A stretch of DNA of 64,000 bases from CAYPFY01 sp964410105 (GTDB lineage: Bacteria > Bacteroidota > Ignavibacteria > UBA10030 > SZUA-254). The notes under the pieces are model-generated. The model saw only the letters and a program-made list of their open reading frames with translations, was not told where the DNA came from and ran no database searches. The first letter of the stretch is position 1, and each line of letters begins with the position of its first letter. Shown here in pieces: positions 8,959 to 18,494 of the stretch. The translations under genes and the position numbers were made by a program. The stretch spans positions 62,001 through 126,000 of the forward strand of contig CAYPFY010000007.1 of NCBI GenBank assembly GCA_964410105.1. The letters are read 5' to 3'.

Positions 8959-9711
8959 TTAGAGCCAATCCCTCACGAGGGCGGGGTTATCTGTAAAAAC
9001 TGCGTCGAGCCCATAGCGGACCGCACGCTCAAGCCTTTTGTTCGAATTGACAGTATACTCACCAACCCGGAGTCCCGCGCGATGGGAAGCCTCGACCAGG
9101 CGCTTCCTCACCATCGATCCGCTCACGAAAAGATAATTCGCCCCACACGACTGCGCGAGCGCCGCGGGAGATCTCCCGAGGTGGAGAACCGGGTGGTAGA
9201 GCAACCCGGTCGCAATAAGCGGACGTCTTGACTTCAGAAACCTCAGCGTCCGGTAGGAGAACGAGGAAAAGAGAACACGGTGACCCTCGCCGCCGGCGAT
9301 GCGGCAGCATTCCTCGGCGAGACGGCGGGCGAGATATGGCCGGCGCGGGTCGGATTTTATCTCGACATTGACACCGATTTTCGAGGGGAGAGCCCGAATA
9401 ACATCGTGAAGGGCCGGAATGCGTTCCGCGACAAAATCATGGCTGAACCACGCCCCCGCGCTGAGCGACCGAAGCTCTTCAAAAGTCTGATCTGCAAGTT
9501 CTCCATGGCCGTCGGTAGTCCGTTCGAGCCGGCGGTCGTGGAAAACAACCACTTTGCCGTCGCGTGAAAGCTGCACATCGAGTTCCACGGCGTCTGCTCC
9601 ATCCCGGACGGCCTGGTGGAAGGCAGAGAGAGTATTTTCAGGCGAAACAGAAGAAGATCCCCGGTGGGCGATTATCAGGGGGAGGCGGAGGGGACTCAGC
9701 CAGGACAGCAT
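8959..9711 (-). CDS. Glycerophosphodiester phosphodiesterase
   Basis: Hydrolyses glycerophosphodiesters to an alcohol and glycerol-3-phosphate. The N-terminal TIM-barrel motifs are all present: IAHRGSSSVSPENT (catalytic His), ELDVQLSRDG (metal acids) and VVFHDRRLERTTDG (second catalytic His). Later come NVEIKSD and, at the C-terminus, YTVNSNKRLER and DAVFTDNP. There is no signal peptide, so a cytosolic form like UgpQ is likely. It is the last gene of the rlmN-aminopeptidase-adk run; its ATG overlaps the adk stop (TGATG). At 250 residues it has normal length. Confidence 0.94.
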   Translation of the reverse strand: MLSWLSPLRLPLIIAHRGSSSVSPENTLSAFHQAVRDGADAVELDVQLSRDGKVVVFHDRRLERTTDGHGELADQTFEELRSLSAGAWFSHDFVAERIPALHDVIRALPSKIGVNVEIKSDPRRPYLARRLAEECCRIAGGEGHRVLFSSFSYRTLRFLKSRRPLIATGLLYHPVLHLGRSPAALAQSCGANYLFVSGSMVRKRLVEASHRAGLRVGEYTVNSNKRLERAVRYGLDAVFTDNPALVRDWL

Positions 9712-10343
9712 CAATCGATATTCAGGACCTGTCGGATAGCCGCATAAACCTGCTCGATAGTTCCCGACGCGTCGATATCCCTGAGAAGTCCCGTTTTGCG
9801 GTAATAATCCTTGACCGGGGCGGTCGAGGCGGAATACACACGGAGGCGTTTGCGGACTGTCTCCGGCGTGTCGTCCGGACGTTGATAAAGCTCCCCTCCG
9901 CAGTTAGGGCAGGGCCCTGGGACTTTGAGGTTATAGATCCGCCCGCAGTTCCGGCAGGTCAGGCGCTGGCTCAGCCGGTCGATCACCAATTGCTCATCGA
10001 TCTCCATATTGATCACCGCATCGAGGGACACATGAAGACTCCTGAGAGCCCCGGTCATCGCTTCGGCTTGGGGGAGAGTACGCGGAAAACCGTCGAGAAT
10101 AAACCCTTTCTCGCATTTTTGCGAGGCCAGGACATCGGCAATGATCCCGATCATTATATCGTCGGACACAAGCCCTCCGGCGTCCATCGTTGCTTTTGCC
10201 TTCAGGCCAAGCTCGGTCCGGGCGGCGACTGCATCCCGGAGCATATCGCCGGTTGAGACATGGGGAAGCCCGAGGGAGGCGGACAGGAGTTTGGCCTGAG
10301 TCCCCTTGCCCACGCCGGGAGGACCAAAAAGAATCAGGCGCAT
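9711..10343 (-). CDS. adk: Adenylate kinase with zinc-type LID
   Basis: Interconverts ATP, ADP and AMP in the cytosol. The P-loop is FGPPGVGKGTQ at the N-terminus. Next come the AMP-binding segment (STGDMLRDAV), the FILDGFPRTLPQAE motif and RLTCRNCGRIYN. The LID holds four cysteines (CRNC ... CPNC), the zinc-binding form found in many bacteria but not in E. coli. At 210 residues it is normal. It sits 7 bases after the aminopeptidase stop and overlaps the phosphodiesterase start, so it is part of a four-gene operon. Confidence 0.96.
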   Translation of the reverse strand: MRLILFGPPGVGKGTQAKLLSASLGLPHVSTGDMLRDAVAARTELGLKAKATMDAGGLVSDDIMIGIIADVLASQKCEKGFILDGFPRTLPQAEAMTGALRSLHVSLDAVINMEIDEQLVIDRLSQRLTCRNCGRIYNLKVPGPCPNCGGELYQRPDDTPETVRKRLRVYSASTAPVKDYYRKTGLLRDIDASGTIEQVYAAIRQVLNID

Positions 10344-10350
10344 TGGCCGT

Positions 10351-12771
10351 TCAATGAGAAAGTCCCGATTGAGACTGCTGGATCCTGTCGATCGCGTCCC
10401 TCACATCCTTCACGACGCGCGTATCGCTTTCGCGGGCCATACATGCCCGCAGGGGGGCCAGGGCGCGCGCATCGCGTGTATTTCCGAGCGCGTTGATGAC
10501 CGCCCTCCGGAGGTGGAAGCTCGGATCAGAAAGCAGGGAGAGGATGAGTGAGAACGCGTCGTCGCGCGATTTCCATTTTGAGGCAAGAATATTCACACAT
10601 TCGATCCGGATATTCCGGTCCACGCCATAGCGGGTATTCGACATAATCATCCGAAGGGCATCCTGATCTCCGATCTGCGAGAGAACCTTGAGGGCTGAGC
10701 TTCGTATGACTTCATTCCGGGAGGTCCGTTCCAGGGCCCGGGCGCAATATGATTTCGCGTTCACAGAATCCGCCCGTGCAAGAGAACGGAGCGCGGCAGA
10801 CGCGACGGCATAGCTCGAGTCCTCGTCGAATGCGTGCCTCAGCGTCGAAACAACAGAGGTGCCCTCATAATTGCCGAGCGCGGTAATCGCGGCGGTCCGC
10901 ACCCTCGCATCTCGGTCGCCATAGGCGGAGATGAGCGTTTCCGTCGGATGAGAGCGCCGCGCATCCCCGAGCGCGAACACGGCATCACGGCGAACGTCCC
11001 AGAACGGGTCCTCGAGCGCCGATTTTTTCAGCGCATCGTTGACTTCACCCGAATCGGCCACCCATGCCAGTTCATCGACGGCCAAAATCCGGTCCACCGC
11101 CTCTCGGGCATGTCGAAGCTGAAATACCCATTCGTCGATCGATTTATGAAAGGTCACCTTCTTCAGAATCCGGCTTCCGGGGTCAAATATCACGAGCTCG
11201 GGCTGCTGATAGGCGGGAAAGCTGAACATTTCCTCCTGCTGTGAAAGCCAGATCCGGAATACCTGCGGCTCTCCGTGAACCCAGAGTTCGATTTCGGCGG
11301 GCGTTTTAAACAGTCCGGTGGCCGAGTCGATCTTTTGAACCTGGCGCACCCTCAGGTTCAGAGTTCGGCTAGGCTGGTCCCAGGAGGAGGAAACATCAAA
11401 CTCAGGATAGCCCGGTTTATAGAGCCACTGCTCGAAAAACCACGAAAGATTATAGCCCGTCGCCTCCTCGATCGCGATCTTGAAGTCATTCGTCTCGGCG
11501 TTCTGGAACGCGAATTTCTGAGCATAGGAGCGGATTGATTTCCAGAACAGCTCGTCGCCGAGATAATTTTTCAGCATGGAAAGGACGACGGCCCCCTTGC
11601 CATAGATCCGATTGTCGAAGAGATCATTGGGATTCACAAACCTGTTGCACACCGTAGGGCGACGGCGGTCTCCGACGTCGGCATTCCGGACTGAATTCTG
11701 GTTGTCCATGATTTCCTTGGCCGCATCGTCATGGCCAAGATCGAACTCCGTAAACTGGTTCTGAAAGAAAGTTGCAAAGCCTTCATTGAGCCAGGAATGG
11801 GACCAGTCGCGGCACGTCACAAGATCCCCCCACCACATATGAGCCAGCTCGTGGGCAACCAGGTTTTCGCTCGAATAGTCAAGATGGGCCCGGCTGTCGT
11901 GGATAGTCCCGTCGGCAAGCGTCGTGGCGCTCACATTCTCCTCTCCCCCCCAGATAAAATCCTGGACGACGGTCTGTGCGTACTTCTCCCACGGATAAGG
12001 AAATCCGATTTTCGTCGAATAGAATTCCATTATTTTCGACGTTTTCGAAAAAGAGCGGAGGGCATTTCCCTTCTGGTTCGGATACACGTAATAGCTCAAG
12101 GGAACCGACTCCCAGGAATCTTTCACCTCCACATACTCACCGATGACGAGGGAGGTCAGATATGACACATGAGGTTTCGATTCGAGCCAATGAAACGTGG
12201 CTGTATGCTTCTTTGAATCGCGGGCCACATCAACGAGCCTCCCGTTGCTGATCACGGTAAAACTATCCCTCACCGTCACGATCACCTCGCTCGTCGCCTT
12301 ATCGTTCGGAAAATCGTAACAGGGAAACCAGAAGTGATTGTCATCCGGCTCGCCCTGCGTCCAGGCCTGCAGCTGTTTACCTGGATACCCGCTGTCGGGC
12401 GCGGTGAAATAGAGACCCTTCCTTGGGGATGCAACCGAGTAGGAGACTGATATGGCGAGAGTATCATTCAGCCCATACGGCTTATCCAGATCGACGATGA
12501 GCGACTCGGCGACCGAATGAAAGCTAAGCTCCTTGTGGCCGAGCGCGACGCTTTTAATGTTCAGCTCGGCGGCATCCAGACGGAGTTCCTCCAAAGCGGG
12601 TCGGAGTGGAACAAGATCTATAGTCGCCGTGCCGGAGCAGAATTTGCGGGCGGGATCAATGCTCAGGGCCAGCCGATAATGGAGAACGTGATACGTCCGT
12701 TCGCGCGCGGCATGGAGGGTTTCCTCCCCCCATGCAATCCCGCAGACGAGTATGAGGGCTAAGAACTTCAC
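10351..12771 (-). CDS. M1-family zinc aminopeptidase with C-terminal HEAT repeats
   Basis: An exported peptidase removing N-terminal residues. A GTG start overlapping the rlmN stop (GTGA) gives a good signal peptide (KFLALILVCGIAWG). The M1 domain contains the exopeptidase motif WGGEEN (a variant of GxMEN), the zinc site HELAHMWWGD and the third ligand in NEGFATFFQ. After about residue 560 there is a series of HEAT-like helical repeats (DPFWDVRRDAVFALGDA, DARVRTAAITALGNYE, PSFHLRRAVINALGNT), an arrangement known from Bacteroidota M1 proteins. Length is 806 residues. A longer start inside rlmN would spoil the signal peptide. Confidence 0.92.
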   Translation of the reverse strand: MKFLALILVCGIAWGEETLHAARERTYHVLHYRLALSIDPARKFCSGTATIDLVPLRPALEELRLDAAELNIKSVALGHKELSFHSVAESLIVDLDKPYGLNDTLAISVSYSVASPRKGLYFTAPDSGYPGKQLQAWTQGEPDDNHFWFPCYDFPNDKATSEVIVTVRDSFTVISNGRLVDVARDSKKHTATFHWLESKPHVSYLTSLVIGEYVEVKDSWESVPLSYYVYPNQKGNALRSFSKTSKIMEFYSTKIGFPYPWEKYAQTVVQDFIWGGEENVSATTLADGTIHDSRAHLDYSSENLVAHELAHMWWGDLVTCRDWSHSWLNEGFATFFQNQFTEFDLGHDDAAKEIMDNQNSVRNADVGDRRRPTVCNRFVNPNDLFDNRIYGKGAVVLSMLKNYLGDELFWKSIRSYAQKFAFQNAETNDFKIAIEEATGYNLSWFFEQWLYKPGYPEFDVSSSWDQPSRTLNLRVRQVQKIDSATGLFKTPAEIELWVHGEPQVFRIWLSQQEEMFSFPAYQQPELVIFDPGSRILKKVTFHKSIDEWVFQLRHAREAVDRILAVDELAWVADSGEVNDALKKSALEDPFWDVRRDAVFALGDARRSHPTETLISAYGDRDARVRTAAITALGNYEGTSVVSTLRHAFDEDSSYAVASAALRSLARADSVNAKSYCARALERTSRNEVIRSSALKVLSQIGDQDALRMIMSNTRYGVDRNIRIECVNILASKWKSRDDAFSLILSLLSDPSFHLRRAVINALGNTRDARALAPLRACMARESDTRVVKDVRDAIDRIQQSQSGLSH

Positions 12772-13889
12772 GCGCAATGTGCCGGTTGAACTCGCCGGGG
12801 TTTCATTCCCTCCCCGCTCGTCACCGCGAGCTGTCCGCATGCTGCGTCGATATCCTCGCCGGCGCTACTGCGGATAAAGACGGTCACAAAGGCCCGCCGG
12901 AGTTTTTCGACAAACGATTCCAGTCGGCGGGAAGCCCTCAGCGTGGCGGGGAAACCGCTGGGGTGTGTGAACCCGATACTATGGAAGGGAATGAGATTCA
13001 CCTTACAGGGAATAGAGCGGGACACCCTTACAAGAGCCTCCGCGTCTTTATCGGAGTCATTCAGCCGGTCGAACAAAACATACTCAAACGTCACACGCTG
13101 TCTGATCTTGCCGGAGTAATAACGGACAGACCTGAGCAACTCCTCTACGTCGAACTTACGGTTCACGGGCATCAGCAGGGAGCGAACGTTGTTATCGAGG
13201 GAATGGAGGGAAACTGCGAGCTTCACCTTGCGTCCCTCGTCGGCCAGCCGACGGATCCCGGGGGTCCAACCCGCCGTCGACAGAGTGATGTGGCGTGCAG
13301 GAATCTTCATCCCGCCCGTCATGATCTCAAAAGACTTCATCACATGATCATAATTGAGGAGAGGTTCGCCCATACCCATATAGACGACATTCGTGATAGG
13401 CGTCCTGGCGATGGTCCTCGAGGCGGCGATCTGACCGACGATCTCGGAGGAGGTAAGGTTCCGGGAAAAACCCATCGTCGCCGTCGCGCAAAACGAACAG
13501 TCGAGGGGACAGCCGACCTGCGTGGAAACGCAGAGGGTCAGACGCTTCTGCTCCGTATCCGCGGGCGCGGAACCGGGCTCGAATGCCGAGCGCGGTGGGA
13601 TAAGAACGCTTTCAATCCTCCTTCCATCCTGCAGCTCGAACAGCAGCTTCGTCGTGCCGTCCCCTCCGGAAAGTTGTGATCCGGCGAGTCGCGGCAAAAA
13701 AAACCGCGCCGTGGAGGAAAACTTTCGCCGAAGGGACTTTGAGAACGACGTCATCTCGTCGAAGGAGGACGCCTGCTTCTGGTGGATCCAGACGAACAAC
13801 TGCCTCCCCCTGTACTTCTGTTCCCCGAGGGAGAGCACGAACTCTTCGAGTTCGGCGACAGTCATACCATTGATATCGATCTTATGCAT
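12768..13889 (-). CDS. rlmN: 23S rRNA (adenine-2503-C2) methyltransferase
   Basis: A radical-SAM enzyme that methylates A2503 of 23S rRNA (and A37 in some tRNAs). The radical-SAM cluster motif is CPLDCSFC. Also present are the GYRGRQLF-like N-terminal motif (KYRGRQLFVWIHQK), MGMGEPLLNYD, HITLSTAGWTPGI, LAVSLHSLDN and the C-terminal AACGQL containing the methyl-carrying cysteine. Length (373) is normal. It heads the operon running into the aminopeptidase, adk and the phosphodiesterase. If the promoter-like boxes just upstream are real, the leader is only a few bases. Confidence 0.96.
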   Translation of the reverse strand: MHKIDINGMTVAELEEFVLSLGEQKYRGRQLFVWIHQKQASSFDEMTSFSKSLRRKFSSTARFFLPRLAGSQLSGGDGTTKLLFELQDGRRIESVLIPPRSAFEPGSAPADTEQKRLTLCVSTQVGCPLDCSFCATATMGFSRNLTSSEIVGQIAASRTIARTPITNVVYMGMGEPLLNYDHVMKSFEIMTGGMKIPARHITLSTAGWTPGIRRLADEGRKVKLAVSLHSLDNNVRSLLMPVNRKFDVEELLRSVRYYSGKIRQRVTFEYVLFDRLNDSDKDAEALVRVSRSIPCKVNLIPFHSIGFTHPSGFPATLRASRRLESFVEKLRRAFVTVFIRSSAGEDIDAACGQLAVTSGEGMKPRRVQPAHCA

Positions 13890-13900
13890 CGAACGTCAAC

Positions 13901-13929
13901 AATGTAAGAAAAGCGAGAAAGGGAAGCAA
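13901..13929 (-). promoter_or_regulatory. Candidate promoter of the rlmN operon
   Basis: Minus strand: TTGCTT, 17 bases, TACATT. The -10 box ends 11 bases before the rlmN ATG, implying a nearly leaderless mRNA, which lowers confidence a little. Confidence 0.4.
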
Positions 13930-13990
13930 TGGTAATACCGGCGCGGCTCACGTCGTTCGAGAACGAAGGGGGGATGGGAAACCCGTCGCG

Positions 13991-14209
13991 TCAGTCTATG
14001 CGGACGAGCTTCTGCCGCGACGCCGCGCCCCGGAGAATAGAAATCGACCGGCGCGGTTTGCGAAAAAACTCGGAGAGCAATTTGATCACCATTTCGTTGG
14101 CCTTCCCGTCGGCAGGAGGGGCGGTCACGCTCACGAGGAACGTACCGGGAGCGAGGGGCGCGACCGCGTTCTTTCGTGCGAGCGGCTTCACGCGTACCGT
14201 TATGGTCAT
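13991..14209 (-). CDS. DUF167 (YggU-like) small protein
   Basis: A 72-residue protein matching the DUF167/UPF0235 fold: an N-terminal strand ITVRVKPLARKN, the conserved PPADGKANE motif and a C-terminal strand pair (SISILRGAASRQK). The biochemical role of the family is unknown. Its ATG overlaps the stop of the inactive M16 subunit (TAATG), making it the last gene of the M16 operon. Confidence 0.9.
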   Translation of the reverse strand: MTITVRVKPLARKNAVAPLAPGTFLVSVTAPPADGKANEMVIKLLSEFFRKPRRSISILRGAASRQKLVRID

Positions 14210-15720
14210 TACTTTTCGAACAGATCCTTCGCCCGAACTATCCCGGAGTTCGCCCGATTAACGACCAGGGGGAAAGACTGGATTATCCGGTCCTGGTCGA
14301 GAATCTTCTGTGGCTTCGGCGCATCGTAGGTAATCGGAGAGGGGGCGTTTGTCACCAGGGCATCGAAGAATGCTTGCGCCTTCCCTTCATCGACCACGAC
14401 GGCGATCTTCAAGTCTGAGGGATGGAGATACTTCCGGATCGCTGCGTTGACATCGGCGGCTGTAATGGAGCCCAGCTCCTCGCCGACGCGGTCAAGAAGA
14501 TATCCTGTCTCATAAAATTCGGAATCCATGACGTAGCCGAGGCGTCTGCTCAGAGTGGAGACCCAGAGTTTGGAATAATTCAGCAAGAATTTGCGCGTCG
14601 CCAAGAAATCCTCATCCGAGATCCCCTTCTCGACCAGATTCTTGAGTTCGAACAGGGCATTTCGAATCGCAAAATGTGTGTTCTCCGGCTGAATGGGCCG
14701 CAGCCAGATGCTGAAGAACTGTTGGCGGAGAGGGGTATTCGGGTTGGGGAAGGGAGTACCGGAAAGTCCGCCGGTGAATTTTTCGATATAGGAATAGTCG
14801 CCGTAATTGAGACCCCGGTCGCCCCGGAGGCGGTTCATCAAGACTCCGTTGAATGTCCTGTGCTCGCCGAAATACGAATTGGCAACGAGGAGCGCGTAGT
14901 AATCCTTATCCTTCCGCGTGAGGGAGATCGGGAAACCCATAGAAACCGCATACGCTCGTGCGGGCTTCTCGACGACGGTCACCTCGAGATCCTTGATCTG
15001 AAGCGGAGCGGGCAGGGGAACCGCTTGGAACTCACCGCGGGGGAGCGTGGAAAATTCCTTTCGCACATCGTCGAGCAGGGCCGGAGAGTAGCCCCCCGCG
15101 ATCCCGATCCGGAGATTTGCCTGAGTATAGACGTTGGAATAATACTTTTTCACATCCTCGAGCGTGAGGGAGGTAATCCCCTGGACGGTCCCGCGCTCCG
15201 AATTTCCATAGGGGTGGCCCTTGAACATCGCTGCATTCAGAGCCTGTTTCCCCAGACTTTCGTCGTTCGTGGCACGAAGCGTATTGCGAAGATAATTTAG
15301 ATTAAAATCCTTCACCCTTTGAAAATCCGCAGGGTCAAATCGCGGATGAAGGAGAAGATCGAAGAAAAGCCGCGAAAAATCCTGCAGATGATCCCGGTGG
15401 ACAGCGCCGATGAACGTCGTCACCTCCTGATCGATCTGCGCGCCGATTGTCGCCGCCCAGGGGTAGAGCCTCTCGGTCAGCTGGGCGTACGTCAGATCCT
15501 TGGTTCCCCCCTCGGCGATCAGCCCGGCGGTCAGGGCATTCAATCCCTCCTTCCCGGCCGGGTCATTGATGGACCCTGCACGCAGCATGATACGGAACGT
15601 CACGACCGGCGAGTTGGGGCTCGGAACCTCTGTGATCCTCACGGGGGGGGACTGGTCGGCGGCATGGGCCATGATTGTCTGGGCAATAGAAATGGTTAGC
15701 GCAAAGACATACTTCATCAT
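14209..15720 (-). CDS. M16-family peptidase, non-catalytic subunit
   Basis: An exported zinc-peptidase homologue with a signal peptide (ALTISIAQTIMAHA). The position of the HxxEH zinc motif reads GLNALTAGLIAEGG, so no zinc ligands remain. The C-terminal half keeps the substrate-binding Arg-Tyr segment (NRLRGDRGLNYGDYS) characteristic of the partner subunit in two-subunit M16B peptidases. Translation is coupled to the active subunit upstream (TGATG). At 503 residues it is about 50 longer than its partner. By family logic the two form a heterodimer in the periplasm. Confidence 0.9.
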   Translation of the reverse strand: MMKYVFALTISIAQTIMAHAADQSPPVRITEVPSPNSPVVTFRIMLRAGSINDPAGKEGLNALTAGLIAEGGTKDLTYAQLTERLYPWAATIGAQIDQEVTTFIGAVHRDHLQDFSRLFFDLLLHPRFDPADFQRVKDFNLNYLRNTLRATNDESLGKQALNAAMFKGHPYGNSERGTVQGITSLTLEDVKKYYSNVYTQANLRIGIAGGYSPALLDDVRKEFSTLPRGEFQAVPLPAPLQIKDLEVTVVEKPARAYAVSMGFPISLTRKDKDYYALLVANSYFGEHRTFNGVLMNRLRGDRGLNYGDYSYIEKFTGGLSGTPFPNPNTPLRQQFFSIWLRPIQPENTHFAIRNALFELKNLVEKGISDEDFLATRKFLLNYSKLWVSTLSRRLGYVMDSEFYETGYLLDRVGEELGSITAADVNAAIRKYLHPSDLKIAVVVDEGKAQAFFDALVTNAPSPITYDAPKPQKILDQDRIIQSFPLVVNRANSGIVRAKDLFEK

Positions 15721-17063
15721 TGTCTCACCTCTTCCTGGGTGAGGATCAGAACGGTGCGGTTAGTGGGCGCAAGATACTTCCTCGCTGCGTTCATGATGTC
15801 TCCGGGTGTGATCCTGTCATAGAGGGCATAAAACCTATTGACCGATTCGGGATCATTCGTGAGCTTGATATAGTGGCTCATACTGTTCGCCACATGATCG
15901 GCGTTATCGAGCCCCATGGCAAACTCATACTTAACATGTGATTTGACAGCGGCGAGACGGTCGCTGGAAACAGGCGCCGACCGGACGCCATCGATTGCTG
16001 CATCGATGACGGAGCGAACGCCCTGAATGTTTTTAGGATCCTTTATCCGGCTGAAGACATAAAAGAGCCCGGGGTCGCGGTTTTCCTCCATCTCGCCGCG
16101 GACAGATTCCGCCGTCTGATCTTCGACGACAAGCTTACGGTAGAGATCCGAAGTTTCCCCGAAAACGAGGAGCGAGAGGAGATTCATGGCGGCCATATCG
16201 TTTTCGGAATCGCTGAAGGCCGGACCGTGGAATGCGACCGCAAGGATGGGGAGCGTCTTCGACTTCCAGGGAAGGCTGATAAGCTTTTCCTCAGTCTGGG
16301 GAGGCTCCGCAGGAACAGTGAGCGCGTACGACCCCCGTTTCCAGCCTCCATAATACTTCCTCACAAGAGACAAAAGCCTGTCCTGATTAAAATCCCCGAC
16401 CACCACGACGACACAATTCTCGGGACGGTACCAGCGGTCGAAAAACGCAAGGCTGTATCGGTACTGGTTCGGCATATCCTGGATATCTTTGAGGAAGCCG
16501 ATTGTCGTATGCTTATAGGTATGCTGCCGGAACGCGGCGTCGCGCACTTTTTCCTCGATGGCCTGGAGCGGGTTTGACGAGTTCTTGTTATACTCTCCGA
16601 GGATAGCGCCCGCTTCCGTCTTAAAATCGTCCTCGGAATACTTCAGATTCATGAAACGGTCGGATTCGATATCGATCAGAGTTTCAAGAGCATCCGCGCT
16701 TGCCGCTGTATGGTAGACCGTCTCATCATCCGACGTATACGCATTATTATCAGCTCCGATCGATTTCAGAATATCATTGAACTTCTCGGCCGGATACTTC
16801 TCCGTTCCCCGAAACATCATATGCTCGAAAAAATGCGCGAACCCGGACTTTCCCGGTTCCACTTCGTTCCGTGATCCCGTCCGGACGACAGTATAGTAAG
16901 CGATGATGCCCGGGCTATCGAAGGGAATCGAGACGACCTTTAGCCCGTTATCGAGCGTCACCTGATGGATCGGGTAGGGAAAGATCGACGGGTCAGGGTC
17001 GCGTCGTCCCTGGGCAAATGCGAGCATCACAGGAAGGAGCAGGAATAGGCCGAATCGAAACAT
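15717..17063 (-). CDS. M16-family zinc peptidase, catalytic subunit
   Basis: An exported metallopeptidase. It has a signal peptide (RFGLFLLLPVMLAFAQG), the zinc-binding inverted motif HFFEH in GFAHFFEHMMFRGT and the downstream Glu ligand in EAGAILGEYNK, all in the first 150 residues. Its C-terminal half lacks the Arg-Tyr pair found in the next gene, the usual split between active and inactive M16B subunits. It heads a three-gene operon with the inactive subunit and DUF167. Length is 448. Confidence 0.93.
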   Translation of the reverse strand: MFRFGLFLLLPVMLAFAQGRRDPDPSIFPYPIHQVTLDNGLKVVSIPFDSPGIIAYYTVVRTGSRNEVEPGKSGFAHFFEHMMFRGTEKYPAEKFNDILKSIGADNNAYTSDDETVYHTAASADALETLIDIESDRFMNLKYSEDDFKTEAGAILGEYNKNSSNPLQAIEEKVRDAAFRQHTYKHTTIGFLKDIQDMPNQYRYSLAFFDRWYRPENCVVVVVGDFNQDRLLSLVRKYYGGWKRGSYALTVPAEPPQTEEKLISLPWKSKTLPILAVAFHGPAFSDSENDMAAMNLLSLLVFGETSDLYRKLVVEDQTAESVRGEMEENRDPGLFYVFSRIKDPKNIQGVRSVIDAAIDGVRSAPVSSDRLAAVKSHVKYEFAMGLDNADHVANSMSHYIKLTNDPESVNRFYALYDRITPGDIMNAARKYLAPTNRTVLILTQEEVRQ

Positions 17064-17128
17064 TGTGGACTCCAGGGAGATTTTCTGGGACTTTGAGGGG
17101 ATAATGTAACCAAAATGCGGATGACACG

Positions 17129-18025
17129 CTACTCGACATCCTTCCCTGTGACCATGCGGAGCGCCTCGCGGTAGAGCTCCGACATTTTCTCGACGACATG
17201 AGAGGGGAGCCGTGGGGCCGGGGGTTTCATTGAAAAGCCGATCGAGAGGAGATAATTTCGGACAAACTGTTTATCGAAGCTCTCTTGAGCGCGGCCGGGA
17301 GAATAATTCTCAAGCCTCCAGAACCGCGACGAGTCGGGTGTCAGGATCTCATCGATCAGCACAATCTCATTATGGAGAACTCCGAACTCCAGCTTGGTAT
17401 CCGCGATGATGATCCCCTTTTTTTCCGCGAACTCGGATGCCTTGGCATAAATCGCGAGCGTCAACTCTCTCGCCTTCGCGAGATACTCATTCCCGACGAT
17501 TCTCGCGGCCGTTTCGGCGTCGATATTCTCGTCGTGGCCTGACTCCGCTTTCGTCGCAGGAGTGAAGAGAGGCTCGGACAGTCGTGCTGATTCGGCAAGC
17601 CCCGCTGGGAGGCGGATTCCGCAGACAGACTGTGATTGGCGGTATTCATTCCATGCCGAGCCGGAGAGGTAGCCCCTGGCCACGCATTCGATGGGCAGCG
17701 GCTCGGCCTTTCGCGCGAGCACGCTACGGCCGCGGAGCACCGGCGCAAATTCCCTGCATTCGGGCGGAAAATCCTCCACCCGCGTGCTCACAATATGATT
17801 ACGAACCAACGGGCCCACCATTTCGAACCAGAAATTCGACATCTGAGTGAGCACTTTTCCCTTGAAGGGAATCGGATCGGGAAAAACCACATCGTACGCG
17901 GAGAGCCTGTCGGTGGCCACGATCAGCAGGTTTTCACCCAGATCGTAAAGATCGCGGACCTTGCCGCGCTTCCGAAGCGTCAGCCCGGGGAAATGTGTCT
18001 CATAGAGAAGGCGATCGTGAGACAT
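17129..18025 (-). CDS. purC: Phosphoribosylaminoimidazole-succinocarboxamide synthase
   Basis: Purine biosynthesis, step eight: CAIR + aspartate + ATP to SAICAR. The motifs KRGKVRDLYDLG (ATP loop), ATDRLSAYDVVF, PIECVARGYLSGS, the GHDENID segment and IADTKLEFG with LIDEILTPDSSRFW are all present. It belongs to the longer, yeast-like PurC group. The start MSHDRLLYET fits homologues; an ATG further upstream would run into the NTF2-like gene. It lies 25 bases after that gene on the same strand. No other pur gene is in the window, and this biosynthetic gene is separate from the purine breakdown island. Confidence 0.95.
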   Translation of the reverse strand: MSHDRLLYETHFPGLTLRKRGKVRDLYDLGENLLIVATDRLSAYDVVFPDPIPFKGKVLTQMSNFWFEMVGPLVRNHIVSTRVEDFPPECREFAPVLRGRSVLARKAEPLPIECVARGYLSGSAWNEYRQSQSVCGIRLPAGLAESARLSEPLFTPATKAESGHDENIDAETAARIVGNEYLAKARELTLAIYAKASEFAEKKGIIIADTKLEFGVLHNEIVLIDEILTPDSSRFWRLENYSPGRAQESFDKQFVRNYLLSIGFSMKPPAPRLPSHVVEKMSELYREALRMVTGKDVE

Positions 18026-18050
18026 CGTGGAGTTTAGGTGGGTAGAGCCG

Positions 18051-18494
18051 TCAGTTCGAGGATGTATGATCGTGGACAATCTTCCACCCCTCGGGAAATT
18101 TTTTCAGGATAAGAGTAAAGACGCCTCCGGGATGATCTTTCGCGCGGGTGATATCCCAGTGGCCAAAAACCCACGCCGACTCTGGTGAAAGCATATGCAC
18201 CTCAAGATCCGAGAACCTCAGCGTCCCCATTTTTGTCCTTGAATTGTACGTCGCGGAGTATTTTTTGAGAATATCAGTCCAGCCCCGACGAACCATACCC
18301 CTGCTCGTGAAAAGAAGGCTATCGGACTTCCAGTATCCCTGCATATACCCGTCGAGATCGCCGCGATTCCAGGCCTCCCTCTGACGAGTGAGAACATCCA
18401 GAACGGTCTGAGAGCGGAGATTCACGGAAGTCAGAAGGCTAGACGTGAGAAGCACCGTCAGCAGAGAAGCTTTCCCATAGGGGAGTCTCTTCAC
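18051..18494 (-). CDS. Exported NTF2-like (DUF4440/SnoaL-type) protein
   Basis: A 147-residue protein with a signal peptide (SLLTVLLTSSLLTSVNLRSQ) and a single NTF2-like cone fold: REAWNRGDLDGYMQGYW at the start, then LEVHMLSPESAWVFGHWDI and a C-terminal GVFTLILKKFPEGWKIVHDHTS. This pattern is typical of DUF4440-type proteins, often with an empty or small-ligand pocket; the function is not known. The GTG start overlaps the stop of the amidohydrolase upstream (GTGA), so the two are translationally coupled. Confidence 0.8.
   Translation of the reverse strand: MKRLPYGKASLLTVLLTSSLLTSVNLRSQTVLDVLTRQREAWNRGDLDGYMQGYWKSDSLLFTSRGMVRRGWTDILKKYSATYNSRTKMGTLRFSDLEVHMLSPESAWVFGHWDITRAKDHPGGVFTLILKKFPEGWKIVHDHTSSN

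Noticed and set aside
12777..13679. 300-codon plus-strand frame opposite rlmN
   Set aside because: Shadow of a certain gene; GC-rich coding sequence gives long antisense frames.
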